The translations under genes and the position numbers were made by a program. Below are positions 45,787 to 55,027 of a DNA stretch of 64,000 nt, in pieces; positions within the stretch are counted from its first letter, which is position 1; every line of letters begins with the position of its first letter. Below the pieces are notes generated by a model that saw only the letters and a program-made list of their open reading frames with translations, was not told where the DNA came from and did no database searches. This stretch comes from Corallococcus coralloides DSM 2259 (GTDB lineage Bacteria > Myxococcota > Myxococcia > Myxococcales > Myxococcaceae). Location: NCBI RefSeq assembly GCF_000255295.1, contig NC_017030.1, forward strand, positions 2,480,001 to 2,544,000, given 5' to 3'.

Positions 45787-48675
45787 ATGTCGTCTCGCAA
45801 GGTGTTCGTCGTGGTGGCCGGGCTGGCGCTCCTGCTGGCCGGCGTCTTCGTCTGGATGCGCGCCTCCGCGCCTGCCGCGGCGGTGCGCGCTGAAGCGGTG
45901 GCGACCCCTGAGCGGCCCGCGTCCGGCCCGACGCGGGCCCCTGTGCGCAATGGGGGCGGGGCGACCGCGCCCGTGGAACAGCCCATGCAGGACGCGGATG
46001 GGGCGCTGCGAGTGGAGACCGTCACGGCCTCGGGTCCGCTCGCGGGCGCGGAGGTGACACTGTACCTGCGAGGGCCCGCGTCCCCGGGCTCACGGCTGCC
46101 GTCGTGGCGCGTGGCGGGGCAGGGCCGGACGGATGCGGCGGGGGCGCTGGTGCTGCCCGCGCGTCCCGGGCCCTATCTCGTCACCGCGCACGCGGAAGGG
46201 CTGGCGCTGGCGCGCGCGGAGGTGACGCGTCCCCATGGAGAAGCGCTGTCCAAGGTCCGGCTCCTGCTGGAATCCGGTGTGTCATTGACGGGCCTGACGG
46301 TGGAGCGCGTGGGCGGAGCGCCCGTGCCGATGACGGAGCTGACGCTCACGCCGCACACCGGCTTCGAGGACGCGCTCCCCGTGTTCCTCCAGACGGGCGC
46401 GTCGGTGCCGGACGAGGCGCGGCATGAGGCGCTCAGCGACGCACGCGGCGCGTTCGGCTTCCACGGGCTGGCGCGCGGTGAATATCAGCTGGAGGCCCGA
46501 GCCCCGGGCCACGCGCCCCGCCGCATCGCGCGCGTGCACGTGCCGGGGACGGACGTGCGCGTGGAGATGGATGGCTCCGCGTTCATCGAAGGCTTCGTCA
46601 CCCGCGCGGATGGAACGCCCGCGCCGGGAGCGCGCGTGAGCGCCTGGGGCGAGGACGGCGCGGTGGAGGTGGAGGCCGGAGACACGGGGAGCTTCTCGCT
46701 GGACGTGCCGCCCGGGTCGTTCCAGGTGACGGCCCGTCACGGAGCGGAGACGGGCACGGTTGTCGAGAGACCGGGCTCGACGGTGAAGGGGGAGACCGGC
46801 GCGGCCGAGGGGCCGATCGTCGTGGGGCCGGGCATGACGGTGAAGGACGTGCGGATCCGCCTGGGCGGCGCGGCCTCGCTCGCGGGCGTGGTGCGGCGCA
46901 AGGACTCGGGCGAGGCCATCGCGGGAGCCACTGTGGGCGTGCGCGCGCACGGCGACCGGGCGGACCTGCTCCAGGCGCGCTCGGAGGCGGATGGCCGCTT
47001 CGAGGTGGGCGGACTCGCGCCGGGCGCCTACGACGTGCAGGTGCGCGCTCCGGGCTTCCAGCCGCTCACGCGCACGGGGCTGGGTGTACTTGCTGGGCAG
47101 CGCTTCGAGCTGGTGCTGGAGCTCGCGGCTCCCGGGCGCATCGAGGGCACGGTGGTGGATGGCTCGGAGGCGCCGCTCCCCGGCGTGTCGGTGGTGGCGC
47201 AGCTCAGGTGGCGGCCGTTGCCGGACGCGCTGCCCTCGGTGACGGACGCGCAGGGGCGATTCACGCTGGAGGACGTGCCGGAGGGCACCGTGTACGTCGC
47301 GGCGCGCCGCGCGGACAGCGAGGACGAAGTGCGCCAGCCCGTGCGCGTGGAGGCGGGGAAGACGGCCACGGCGCGGCTGACGCTGGTGGGCGAAGGCGTG
47401 CTGGAGGGCACCGTGCGCAAGGAGGACGGTGCACGGCCGTCCGGCGCGGTGACGGTCACCGCGCACCGGGTGGGGGCCGCGGCCTCCGAGTCCGTCGATG
47501 TGCCCGCAAAGCCGGATGGAACGTGGTCGATGCGCGTGGGCGCGGGTCGCTACCAGCTGAGCGCGTGGCTGTCCGCGCTGCGCTTCCAGAACGGCGACCA
47601 GCAGCAGGTGGTGGAGCTGGAGGCGGGCGGCCGGCGCCACGTGGACCTGGTGGTGGGCGAACCCAGGAAGCCGCTCCGCGTGACGGTGCTGGAGCCCAAC
47701 GGCGCCCCGAGCGTCCACGCGACGGTGATGGCCACGGAGGCGGGCCACACGGACATCCAGGCGGAGGAGATGACGGACGCAGCCGGGCAGGCGGTGCTGG
47801 CCCTGGACGGCCTGGGCTCGGACGCGTGGCGCGTCTGGTCCACGAATGGCGGACGGCAGGGCGAGGCCGCGAGCGTGTCCGCGTCCCAGAAGGAGCTCAC
47901 GCTCCAGCTGAAGCCCGCGGCCCAGCTGAGGGGCACCGTGCGCTCCGCCGGAGGCCGCGAGGTGCGGGGCTTCGCGCTGACCGTGACCGCGGCGCGTGGC
48001 GAGGACGACTTCCTCTCCTCCGTGGAGCGTCAGTTCTCCGGGGACTCGTTCCAGGTGGACGACGTCTTCCCCACGCGCGTCACCGTCACGGCCACGCTGC
48101 CGGACGGGCGCGCGGGCAAGGTGGACGTGACGCTCGCGTCCGGCGCGGAGGCCCGCGTGGAGGTGGTGGTGGACGCGGGCGGCGGCGTGTCCGGACGGCT
48201 GGTGGATGCGCGCACGAACGAACCGCTGGCGGGCGCGTACGTGGACGCGGACGGCATCGCGTCTCCCACCACGGGCGCGGACGGACGCTTCGAGCTGAAG
48301 GACCTGGCCCCGGGCGCGCACCGGCTCACCGCGTGGAGCCGGGGGCGGGAACTGGTGGACCGGCGGGTGACGCTCGCCGCAGGGAAGACGCAGGCGCTGG
48401 GGGACTGGCGCCTGGGGCTTCAGCGCGTGGAGCCGGGGCGGCTGGGCCTGAGCTTCGGCATGACGGGGCGGGACGTCGTCATCAGCGGCATCGCGGAAGG
48501 CGCGGACGTGGCGGGCCTCCAGGTGGGGGACGTGGTGCGCTCCATCGACGGAGCGGTGGTGCTGGACACGGGTGAGGCGCGGCGGCGTGAGCTGGGCGCG
48601 CCGGGCAGCCCCGCGGTGCTCGCGCTCCAGCGGAGCGGCCAGGCGCTGTCCTTCACGTTCATCCGCGCACGCTGA
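45787..48675 (+). CDS. Multi-domain carboxypeptidase-regulatory-like repeat protein with C-terminal PDZ
   Basis: 962 residues from ATG at 45787 (GGAGG upstream). An N-terminal signal anchor (5-24) is followed by at least six carboxypeptidase-D regulatory-like (transthyretin-fold) units, recognisable by repeated 'xGxVxxxxGxPxxGAxV' starts (FIEGFVTRADGTPAPGARV, LAGVVRRKDSGEAIAGATV, IEGTVVDGSEAPLPGVSV, LEGTVRKEDG, LRGTVRSAGG, VSGRLVDARTNEPLAGAYV). Residues about 880-962 form a PDZ-like domain (GIAEGADVAGLQVGDVVRSIDG). The protein is probably extracytoplasmic and acts as a scaffold or adhesin-like surface protein; no partner is known. Confidence 0.8.
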   Translation: MSSRKVFVVVAGLALLLAGVFVWMRASAPAAAVRAEAVATPERPASGPTRAPVRNGGGATAPVEQPMQDADGALRVETVTASGPLAGAEVTLYLRGPASPGSRLPSWRVAGQGRTDAAGALVLPARPGPYLVTAHAEGLALARAEVTRPHGEALSKVRLLLESGVSLTGLTVERVGGAPVPMTELTLTPHTGFEDALPVFLQTGASVPDEARHEALSDARGAFGFHGLARGEYQLEARAPGHAPRRIARVHVPGTDVRVEMDGSAFIEGFVTRADGTPAPGARVSAWGEDGAVEVEAGDTGSFSLDVPPGSFQVTARHGAETGTVVERPGSTVKGETGAAEGPIVVGPGMTVKDVRIRLGGAASLAGVVRRKDSGEAIAGATVGVRAHGDRADLLQARSEADGRFEVGGLAPGAYDVQVRAPGFQPLTRTGLGVLAGQRFELVLELAAPGRIEGTVVDGSEAPLPGVSVVAQLRWRPLPDALPSVTDAQGRFTLEDVPEGTVYVAARRADSEDEVRQPVRVEAGKTATARLTLVGEGVLEGTVRKEDGARPSGAVTVTAHRVGAAASESVDVPAKPDGTWSMRVGAGRYQLSAWLSALRFQNGDQQQVVELEAGGRRHVDLVVGEPRKPLRVTVLEPNGAPSVHATVMATEAGHTDIQAEEMTDAAGQAVLALDGLGSDAWRVWSTNGGRQGEAASVSASQKELTLQLKPAAQLRGTVRSAGGREVRGFALTVTAARGEDDFLSSVERQFSGDSFQVDDVFPTRVTVTATLPDGRAGKVDVTLASGAEARVEVVVDAGGGVSGRLVDARTNEPLAGAYVDADGIASPTTGADGRFELKDLAPGAHRLTAWSRGRELVDRRVTLAAGKTQALGDWRLGLQRVEPGRLGLSFGMTGRDVVISGIAEGADVAGLQVGDVVRSIDGAVVLDTGEARRRELGAPGSPAVLALQRSGQALSFTFIRAR

Positions 48676-48725
48676 AGGAGGCGCGGCTTGAAAGCGCGGG
48701 CCGGGCCCTGACAGCATCCCGCGCC

Positions 48726-49871
48726 ATGGATGAGCGCTTCACCCCGGAGCACGACGCGTTCCGCCGCACCGTGCGTCAGTTCGTCGAGAAGGAGCTGGCC
48801 CCGCACGCGCTGGAGTGGGACCAGGCCGGCGAGTTCCCTCGCGACGTGTTCCGCCGCTGCGGCGAGCTGGGCTTCTTCGGCATCAGCCATGATCCGGCCT
48901 ACGGCGGCAGCGGGCTGGATTACTGGTACGTGGCCGCCTTCGCGGAGGAGCTGGCGCGAGCGCGCAACGGGGGCGTGGCGATGTCGCTCCTGGTGCAGGG
49001 GCAGATGGCCACGCCGGTCATCAACGAACTGGGCACCGACGAGCAGAAGCGCGAGTTCCTGGCCCCCGCGCTCACCGGCGAGCGCATCGCGGCGCTGGCG
49101 ATGAGCGAACCGGACGCGGGCTCGGACCTGGCCCGGCTGCGCACCACCGCGCGCAAGGACGGCGACGACTACGTCATCCAGGGCGCGAAGACGTGGATCT
49201 CCAACGGCGCCCGCGCGGACTTCCTGGTGCTGGCGGTGCGCACGGGCGGGGAGGGCGCGCCGGGCATCTCGCTGGTGACGCTGCCCACGGACGTGAAGGG
49301 CTTCTCCGTGTCGAAGAAGCTCCAGAAGGTGGGCCACCGCTCGTCGGACATGGCCATCCTCTACTTCGAGGACTGCCGCATCCCCGCCCGCTACGTGCTG
49401 GGCCGGGAGAACGACGGCTTCTTCCACATCATGAACAGCTTCCACGCGGAGCGCCTGGTGACGGCGCTCTACACGGTGGCGGTGATGGACGACCTGCTCC
49501 GTGAAGCCATCCGCTACGGCCGCGAACGTCAGGCGTTTGGAAAGCGGCTCCTGGACTTCCAGGTGTGGCGCCACACCTTCGTGGACCACGCCACCCGCGT
49601 GGAGGCGGCGAGGCAGCTCACCTATCAGGCGGTGCAGCTCTTCAATCGCAAACGCAAGCAGAAGCCGGTGAAGGAGATTGCCATGGCCAAGCTCCTCACC
49701 ACGGAGCTGGCCCAGCGCGTGGCCTATGACTGCCAGCAATTCTACGGCGGCATGGGCTACGTGGAGGAGTCGCACGTCGCGCGGGCGTGGCGCGACGTGC
49801 GCATGCTCACCATTGGCGGCGGTACGTCCGAGGTGATGAAGGAGATCATCGCCGGGACGATGGCGCTGTAG
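48726..49871 (+). CDS. Acyl-CoA dehydrogenase
   Basis: 381 residues, the typical length. Flavin-dependent acyl-CoA dehydrogenase signatures: GFFGISHDPAYGGSG, ALAMSEPDAGSDLARLRTTA, KTWISNGARADFLVL, YGRERQAFGKRLLDFQ and YGGMGYVEESHVARAWRDVRMLTIGGGTSEVMKEIIAG. The Glu in YVEES fits the position of the catalytic base. It removes alpha-beta hydrogens from acyl-CoA with FAD; chain or branch preference cannot be read. It stands alone, without other beta-oxidation genes adjacent, and converges with the 550-residue protein gene (2 bp between stops). Confidence 0.9.
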   Translation: MDERFTPEHDAFRRTVRQFVEKELAPHALEWDQAGEFPRDVFRRCGELGFFGISHDPAYGGSGLDYWYVAAFAEELARARNGGVAMSLLVQGQMATPVINELGTDEQKREFLAPALTGERIAALAMSEPDAGSDLARLRTTARKDGDDYVIQGAKTWISNGARADFLVLAVRTGGEGAPGISLVTLPTDVKGFSVSKKLQKVGHRSSDMAILYFEDCRIPARYVLGRENDGFFHIMNSFHAERLVTALYTVAVMDDLLREAIRYGRERQAFGKRLLDFQVWRHTFVDHATRVEAARQLTYQAVQLFNRKRKQKPVKEIAMAKLLTTELAQRVAYDCQQFYGGMGYVEESHVARAWRDVRMLTIGGGTSEVMKEIIAGTMAL

Positions 49872-49873
49872 CC

Positions 49874-51526
49874 TCAGGCGGCCTTCTGGCCCTGGGGGCC
49901 TTCCAGCCAGCGGGCCGCATCCGCGCCGTTGCCCTTCCACACCGTCGGCGTGCCGTCCACCGTGCGCCGCGCCACCTCCAGTTCCCAGCCCACCTTCACG
50001 GGGCCGACCTTGAAGCCGGGCGCCATGGAGACGCCCCGCTGCGTATAGGACGTCTCCTTGTACTCCACGGTCGCGTCCTTCCCGGCCTTCTCGAACGCCC
50101 CCGGCACGTCGCCTTCCAGGAGCTTGCCGAACGCACCGTTCTTCACGAGCGTGCCGGGGTTGCCCTCGATGCTGACCTCGTAGGACGTGCCCTTGCCGTT
50201 GCCCTGGACCAGGCCGGCGCCCTCCACCGTCAGCGTGACCTTGCTGCGCGAGTTCGCCGCCATGTCCTTGAGCGCGGGGCCGAGCGCGGCCTTCGGATCC
50301 TTGAGGATTTCGTCTGTCTTTGACCCGGCGGGCAGTGGGATGCGCGTCTCCACCTCCAGCTTGCCGCTGCCCCTGAGCGACGTGCCCACCTTCACGCCGG
50401 CCTTGATGGGCAGCTTCATCCGGTCCTGCCCGACGATGGACTTGTCCACCTCCAGGTTCCGGTTCGGGCCGCCACCCACCTCCACCTGGACGGCGTCCTT
50501 GATGACGACCTCGGGTGGCTTGCCCTCCGGGAACTCGATGCGGACCGTGCGGTCCGAGCGCGCCTTGCCCCCCACGTCGAGGTTGTTCACCAGCGGGCCG
50601 CCCGGGACGGGGATGTCCGCGGCGAACTGCGCGGCGCCCGTGCCACGCAGCTCCACGGCGGCCATCTTGCTCTGCAGCCACTCGATGTCCTCCTTGGGAG
50701 GCATGTCGGCCGCGCCCGCGATGTTGGCCTGCATGCCGGTCTTCATGCGGTCCATGATGCGATTGGCCCGGGCCACCTCGGCGGGCGTCTCGAACTTGAA
50801 CTCCACCTTGCCGCCACCACCGGCGAGCAGCTTCGCGTCGAGCTTGCTGTTCTCGAAGCCCACGCCGCCCAGGACCTCCGAGTCGATGCTCAGCCGGTAG
50901 TTGGGCCCCGGCTCGCGCGCGCCCGTGGTCGGGTTGGTGCGCATGCCCTCCTCGCAGCTGACTTCAATCTGCGCGCGCGTCTGGAGGCGGCCAATCTTGT
51001 AGCCGCCGTCGAAGCCGCCGGACGTGGAGAACTTGTCCCCCGGCTTCATGGACTCGAGGTCCACCTGCGAGCCCGTCACGTCCGTGCCGGCCCCCAGCAC
51101 CTTGAGGGCCCCGTCCACCTTGGACTCCAGCCAGGTGAAGCCGGGCACGTTGTCGCGAGCGCTCTGCAGCAGCATGTCCATCGCGCCCTGCGGCTGCGCG
51201 GTGCCGCCCACGCCGCCCGCGGCCAGGCCTTCCGGCTGCACCTGTCCCGCGACGCCGCCCTCGAGCCCCAGGCTTCCAGGGCCATCACTCCCGGCCCCGC
51301 CAGCCACGGGCCCCTGTCCCGGACTCCCGCGGACACCGCCCGCCGCGATGCCGCCCGGAGCCCCGGCCGGACCCGCGCGCCCACCGCGCACCTCGAATCC
51401 GTCTCCCGGACGCCCGACTGCGGGCCGCTGCGCCGGACGGGTCGCGGGGCCCTGCGACGGGGCCTCCGGAAGCCGGCGGGGGGCGATGGGAGCGGGGGAA
51501 GGCTGCATGCGGGACAGGAAGGTCAT
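49874..51526 (-). CDS. Large hypothetical protein with Gly/Pro-rich N-terminus
   Basis: 550 residues. The first 120 are low-complexity Pro/Gly/Ala/Arg (APSQGPATRPAQRPAVGRPGDGFEVRGGRAG), followed by beta-rich sequence of irregular length (LESKVDGALKVLGAGTDVTGSQVDLESMKPGDKFSTSGGFDGGYKIGRLQTRAQIEVS) up to the C-terminus. There is no signal peptide or membrane span. Repeated phrasing of the type 'GKVEFKFETP', 'VTLTVEGAGLV', 'TVEYKETSY' suggests a large beta fold. No family recognised; an exported effector or adhesin is possible but unsupported. Confidence 0.6.
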   Translation of the reverse strand: MTFLSRMQPSPAPIAPRRLPEAPSQGPATRPAQRPAVGRPGDGFEVRGGRAGPAGAPGGIAAGGVRGSPGQGPVAGGAGSDGPGSLGLEGGVAGQVQPEGLAAGGVGGTAQPQGAMDMLLQSARDNVPGFTWLESKVDGALKVLGAGTDVTGSQVDLESMKPGDKFSTSGGFDGGYKIGRLQTRAQIEVSCEEGMRTNPTTGAREPGPNYRLSIDSEVLGGVGFENSKLDAKLLAGGGGKVEFKFETPAEVARANRIMDRMKTGMQANIAGAADMPPKEDIEWLQSKMAAVELRGTGAAQFAADIPVPGGPLVNNLDVGGKARSDRTVRIEFPEGKPPEVVIKDAVQVEVGGGPNRNLEVDKSIVGQDRMKLPIKAGVKVGTSLRGSGKLEVETRIPLPAGSKTDEILKDPKAALGPALKDMAANSRSKVTLTVEGAGLVQGNGKGTSYEVSIEGNPGTLVKNGAFGKLLEGDVPGAFEKAGKDATVEYKETSYTQRGVSMAPGFKVGPVKVGWELEVARRTVDGTPTVWKGNGADAARWLEGPQGQKAA

Positions 51527-51631
51527 GACCGGGGCTCCAGGGCGGGTGGAAGCCCGCCGTTCCCCTTCAAGCCACCGCGAGCGGAATTGTTTTGCATTTC
51601 CACCCGGCGTTTCCCGGAACCCCCCTGGAAT

Positions 51632-51656
51632 GACAGGGCCTTGCAGGGGCCCTGTC
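51632..51656 (-). terminator. Hairpin terminator of the DUF2780 gene
   Basis: GACAGGGCC and GGCCCTGTC pair (9 bp, 7-nt loop), extended by one mismatch and two further A-T pairs. It begins 4 bp after the stop of 51661-52188 on the minus strand. Confidence 0.55.
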
Positions 51657-51660
51657 GTTC

Positions 51661-52188
51661 CTATTTCCCCAGGATGCCGCCGAGCATTCCGCCCAGCCCG
51701 CCGCCGCCCTGGGGGCCACCGCCGCCACCGGAGCCGCCCGCGAGCAGGGGCATCACGGCGAGGATCTTCCCCACCAGGCCCGGGTCCAGGCGGGACTTGA
51801 GGAAGTTGAGGAGCAGGGGGGCGACCAGGGTGGCCTTGCTCGTGTCCAGGTTGAAGCGCTGGAGGATGGCCACCACGCCGGCCACCTCTCCCGCGTGGGC
51901 CGCCGCGCCGCCAAGGGCGCCCATGAGGCCACCGCCACCGCCACCCGCGCCGCCGAGCATGCCACCCAGGGCGCCCATGAGGCCGCCGCCACCGTCGCCT
52001 GCCGGGGCCTGCGCCTGCTGCTGCCAGCCCTGCATCTCCGGGATGGCCTGGTCCATCTGCCGGGCCGCGTCCGGACCGACCTTCTCCTGCACCGTGCCCT
52101 GCACCAGCTTCAGGAGCGAACCCGCGAGCCCCTGTGCCTGCGTGCCATCCACTCCAAGCTGCTGCGAGAGCTGTCCGATGAGGTCCAT
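51661..52188 (-). CDS. DUF2780-like Gly-rich helical protein
   Basis: 175 residues. N-terminus (MDLIGQLSQQLGVDGTQAQGLAGSLLKLVQGTVQEKVG) and the final LGGMLGGILGK match the DUF2780 group of small proteins, in which a helical core is divided by long Gly runs (GDGGGGLMGALGGMLGGAGGGGGG). Family function is unknown. Two helices, KATLVAPLLLNFLKSRLDPGLVGKILAVMPLL, follow the Gly run. The short hairpin after the stop ends the transcript. The start at 52188 is in accord with the family. Confidence 0.65.
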   Translation of the reverse strand: MDLIGQLSQQLGVDGTQAQGLAGSLLKLVQGTVQEKVGPDAARQMDQAIPEMQGWQQQAQAPAGDGGGGLMGALGGMLGGAGGGGGGLMGALGGAAAHAGEVAGVVAILQRFNLDTSKATLVAPLLLNFLKSRLDPGLVGKILAVMPLLAGGSGGGGGPQGGGGLGGMLGGILGK

Positions 52189-52323
52189 GCGCCGCGCTCC
52201 TTCACGTGAGTCCCAAGTGGGAGGCGGCGGTTGTAGCGGTCCGGGCCGGGGCGCTGGCCGGAAAACCGGCGCGAGCGTTGGTCGGAGGACGCCCGCTTCG
52301 CGGCTTGCCGCGGTGGAGGGGCC

Positions 52324-52812
52324 CTACAGTCGGGTGAAGGACCAGCTCAGCGCGCGGCCGCCCTCGTAGGGCATGACGCCGTGGAAGGGGCGGGGGTCCG
52401 CGTCGAACACGAGCGGCAGGAAGTGCCGGTCTCCGTCCCACAGCGACAGGGACAGGATGGAGGACACGGGGACCCAGGACAGGGCGCCCTCGGCGTTCTT
52501 CTCCAGGGGTGTGCCCTCGAAGGCGTCGATGCGGAAGATGAAGCCCAGCCAGTCCTCGCCGTGCTTGCCGAAGCCGGGCCAGGACAGGGTGCCGCGCAGG
52601 ACCATGCGCGTGCACTCGATGCCGGCCTCCTCGCGAATCTCGCGGCGCATGCACGCCGCGATGTCCTCGTCGCGCTCCATCTTGCCGCCCAGGCCGTTGT
52701 ACTTGCCGTAGTGGGCGTCCTCCGGCCGAGCGTTCCGGTGGATGAGCAGCACCTGCTGGCCGTCCGGCGACATCACGTAGCCCAGCGTGGCGACGATGGG
52801 AGTGTAGGGCAT
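52324..52812 (-). CDS. Nudix hydrolase (8-oxo-dGTP diphosphatase / MTH1-like)
   Basis: 162 residues. The Nudix box is complete at residues 43-65 (G43-x5-E49-x7-RE-x-REEAG-I), so the Mg-dependent pyrophosphohydrolase site is intact. The preceding LLIHRNARPEDAHYGKYNGLGGKME and the C-terminal W-rich part (SWPGFGKHGEDWLGFIFRI, SLSLWDGDRHFLPLVF) resemble the MutT/MTH1 group that hydrolyses 8-oxo-dGTP; the actual substrate may differ. The gene stands alone, 53 bp from the pectate-lyase-like gene. Confidence 0.88.
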   Translation of the reverse strand: MPYTPIVATLGYVMSPDGQQVLLIHRNARPEDAHYGKYNGLGGKMERDEDIAACMRREIREEAGIECTRMVLRGTLSWPGFGKHGEDWLGFIFRIDAFEGTPLEKNAEGALSWVPVSSILSLSLWDGDRHFLPLVFDADPRPFHGVMPYEGGRALSWSFTRL

Positions 52813-52865
52813 GGGCCCGGTTCGTCGCCTGATTCGGGCAGGGCGTCAAGCGGCGCGGGGCCGTC

Positions 52866-54398
52866 TCAATAATTCCAGGCGGTGCAGTCGGTCGTCGTGC
52901 GAGTGACGAACTCCGCCAGCGTGCGCAGGTTCCGCGCGAACGTGCTCGTGTCCAGGTAGTCGCCCGGCGTGGCACCACTGCGCGGACCGCCCGGGCTGTA
53001 CGTGGTGATCCACCGCTCGTTGTTCACGGCGGTGTCCACGGCCTGCGCCGTGTCGGCGCGCAGCTGCTGGCACGAGCGCTTCATCACGGTCGTGTCGGTC
53101 GCCAGCCGGTTGTACTCCGCGCGGATGGCGGCAAGCTGCGAGGGAACCTCCCAGGCGTAGTTCTGGTACGTCGGCGGCGCGGTGGAGAACTGGGCCGGGT
53201 AGCCGCCAGCCTTCACCGTGTAGAAGCCGATGTTGGAGGGCGCCGTGTCATCGAGTTCAATGTAGCGGGAGAGCAGGGTGTCGTTGGCGTAATCGACGGT
53301 CTCCAGGTACGCGAGCGCGGTGCCGACCGCGGCGCGGTTCGCCGGGACGCCCGGGTCGAGCTGGTAGAGGCGCAAGAGCGCCCACATGACGTCCTGGCTC
53401 TCCTGGCCGGCAATCGCAGGCGCCTCCCAGCTGCGCGCCCAGCGCGGCTGCATCTGGAGGTCATATTGCTGCGCCCAGGCGGGCTGGGGCTGGGGCATCT
53501 GCGCACGGCGGAGGAAGTCACCGAACGCGGTGCGCATGGACTGATACGTCGCGGCCTGCGCGGGATAGATTTCCTTCGCCCAATACAGCATCTCCACGAA
53601 GGACGTCGCCAGGTTGTCGTTCAGCGTGGGGTCATCCCAGTACTCGGTCGTGTAGGAGTTCGCGTAGCAATTCGCCAGACCGCACGAGGTGCCAATCGAC
53701 GGCGGATAGCTCGCGGAGAGCGCGGGCCGCGCGGCGACGGGGCCGGCGAACCCCTGGGGAAAGCCGCCGTTCGTGGGGAACTGCGAGGTCTCCACCCGAG
53801 CGCGGGCGTACGCGGAGGAACCGGAGATGTCCGTGTTCGCGAACCCGAGGAGCTGGTCGGTGCGCATCATCGCGATGAGCGCGTTCTGCGTGACCTGATC
53901 GTCATAGGCCGTCACCGTGCAGCCGCCACAGCCACAGCTCGCGGTGGTGTTGAGGTAGCAGGCCTTGATGGTCGGCGTCGGCTTGAAGTCCGCGTAGAGG
54001 CGCCAGCCCCCGGACTTCACCTGCCCGTGGCGCAGCGCCATCGCCGCGTCCAGCGCATAGGTCTTGAGCGCCGGAGTCGCCGGATCCGAGAGCGCCGCTT
54101 CGACGAACGCGATGGTCACGTCCGACGTCCCGGGCGACTGGATCATGATCTGATCCGCGTCGAGCTGGATGTCGCCCCAGCGCTCGTTCAGGTTGGTGGC
54201 GTTGTGGTGCCACGCATAGCCGCCATGGCGCGCGACGTTGTCATGGAAGTACTTCGCCGCGTTCCGCATGCGGCCCAGCGCCTTCTGCCTCAGCGGCGTC
54301 GTGGCCGCCTGTTCGGACTCACCGAGTTCGGTGTCGGGTGAAACACAAGCCAACGCGGAGAGGACAGGGAGGAGTGCGAGCGCGAAGTGCCTTTTCAT
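52866..54398 (-). CDS. Pectate lyase-like (PL10-type) exported protein
   Basis: 510 residues from ATG at 54398. Signal sequence with Cys18 (LSALAC, weak lipobox). The region AAKYFHDNVARHGGYAWHHNATNLNERWGDIQ...IMIQSPGTSDVTIAFVEAAL...DAAMALRHGQVKSGGW (about 47-132) follows the PL10 pectate lyase pattern (YF...HGGYxW...RWGE...Q.PGT...A...GQ..SGGW), with RWGD in place of RWGE. Later, LSRYIELDDTAPSNIGFYT is at the place of the catalytic 'ARFYE...' segment but is divergent. Lyase activity is therefore uncertain. No transporter or other pectin gene is adjacent; the pectin-acetylesterase-like gene at 40119 is 11 kb away. Confidence 0.62.
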   Translation of the reverse strand: MKRHFALALLPVLSALACVSPDTELGESEQAATTPLRQKALGRMRNAAKYFHDNVARHGGYAWHHNATNLNERWGDIQLDADQIMIQSPGTSDVTIAFVEAALSDPATPALKTYALDAAMALRHGQVKSGGWRLYADFKPTPTIKACYLNTTASCGCGGCTVTAYDDQVTQNALIAMMRTDQLLGFANTDISGSSAYARARVETSQFPTNGGFPQGFAGPVAARPALSASYPPSIGTSCGLANCYANSYTTEYWDDPTLNDNLATSFVEMLYWAKEIYPAQAATYQSMRTAFGDFLRRAQMPQPQPAWAQQYDLQMQPRWARSWEAPAIAGQESQDVMWALLRLYQLDPGVPANRAAVGTALAYLETVDYANDTLLSRYIELDDTAPSNIGFYTVKAGGYPAQFSTAPPTYQNYAWEVPSQLAAIRAEYNRLATDTTVMKRSCQQLRADTAQAVDTAVNNERWITTYSPGGPRSGATPGDYLDTSTFARNLRTLAEFVTRTTTDCTAWNY

Positions 54399-54564
54399 GG
54401 GTGCGACTCGTAGCACACCCGGCTCGCTCGCAGAGTGGAGCAGCCTCGGCCCGACGGCCGTCCTGAGGCATGCGCCGCGTCAACGCGAGACGTGACACGC
54501 AGTGCTGGTCGTCATTGGCATCCTCGCGCTAGCTTCCGGCACCTTTCATCCACCAGGAGCCATC

Positions 54565-54975
54565 ATGGGACTTGCCGAGCGTCGAGCCGCCAAGGAGTTC
54601 GAGACCAAGCGCTTTCCGCAGTTCAAGAAGGACATCGACGAAGCCGCTGGCTTCGAGGTGCCCGTGACGGTGGCTTGGGACACGCTGGCCCTGGAGGGTG
54701 AGTCCCATCTGTATGATCAGTGTTGGGGCCAGGTGTACTTCGTGCCGCTCATCGAGGCGCTCAAGGGCATCACCATCGACGACATGGGCAAGGAGGCGCT
54801 CAAGGGAGCCCTCAAGCAGATCGAAATCCAGAACCGTTCGGACATCAGCTACGGAGAGCGGATGGCCACCTTCGAAGGCGGCATCCTGCGGCTGGACCAC
54901 AGGCCCCACACCAACATCGACGACGTGAAGGACCGCACCAAGGGCATCCAGACCCTGCTCGAGTCCAAGCTGTAG
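54565..54975 (+). CDS. Hypothetical small soluble protein
   Basis: 136 residues from ATG at 54565 (CAGGAGC upstream). It is soluble, mixed alpha/beta, with no signal: MGLAERRAAKEFETKRFPQFKKDIDEAAGFEVPVTVAWDTL...DQCWGQVYFVPLIEALKGITIDDMGKEALKGALKQIEIQN. A single Cys is in YDQCWG. I do not recognise a family. It stands between the divergent pectate-lyase-like gene and the convergent defensin-like gene. Confidence 0.65.
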   Translation: MGLAERRAAKEFETKRFPQFKKDIDEAAGFEVPVTVAWDTLALEGESHLYDQCWGQVYFVPLIEALKGITIDDMGKEALKGALKQIEIQNRSDISYGERMATFEGGILRLDHRPHTNIDDVKDRTKGIQTLLESKL

Positions 54976-55027
54976 TGAGCGTGGGCGAGGCCCGGGCTCG
55001 CTGGCACCGGGCCTCACCACGGCGAGC

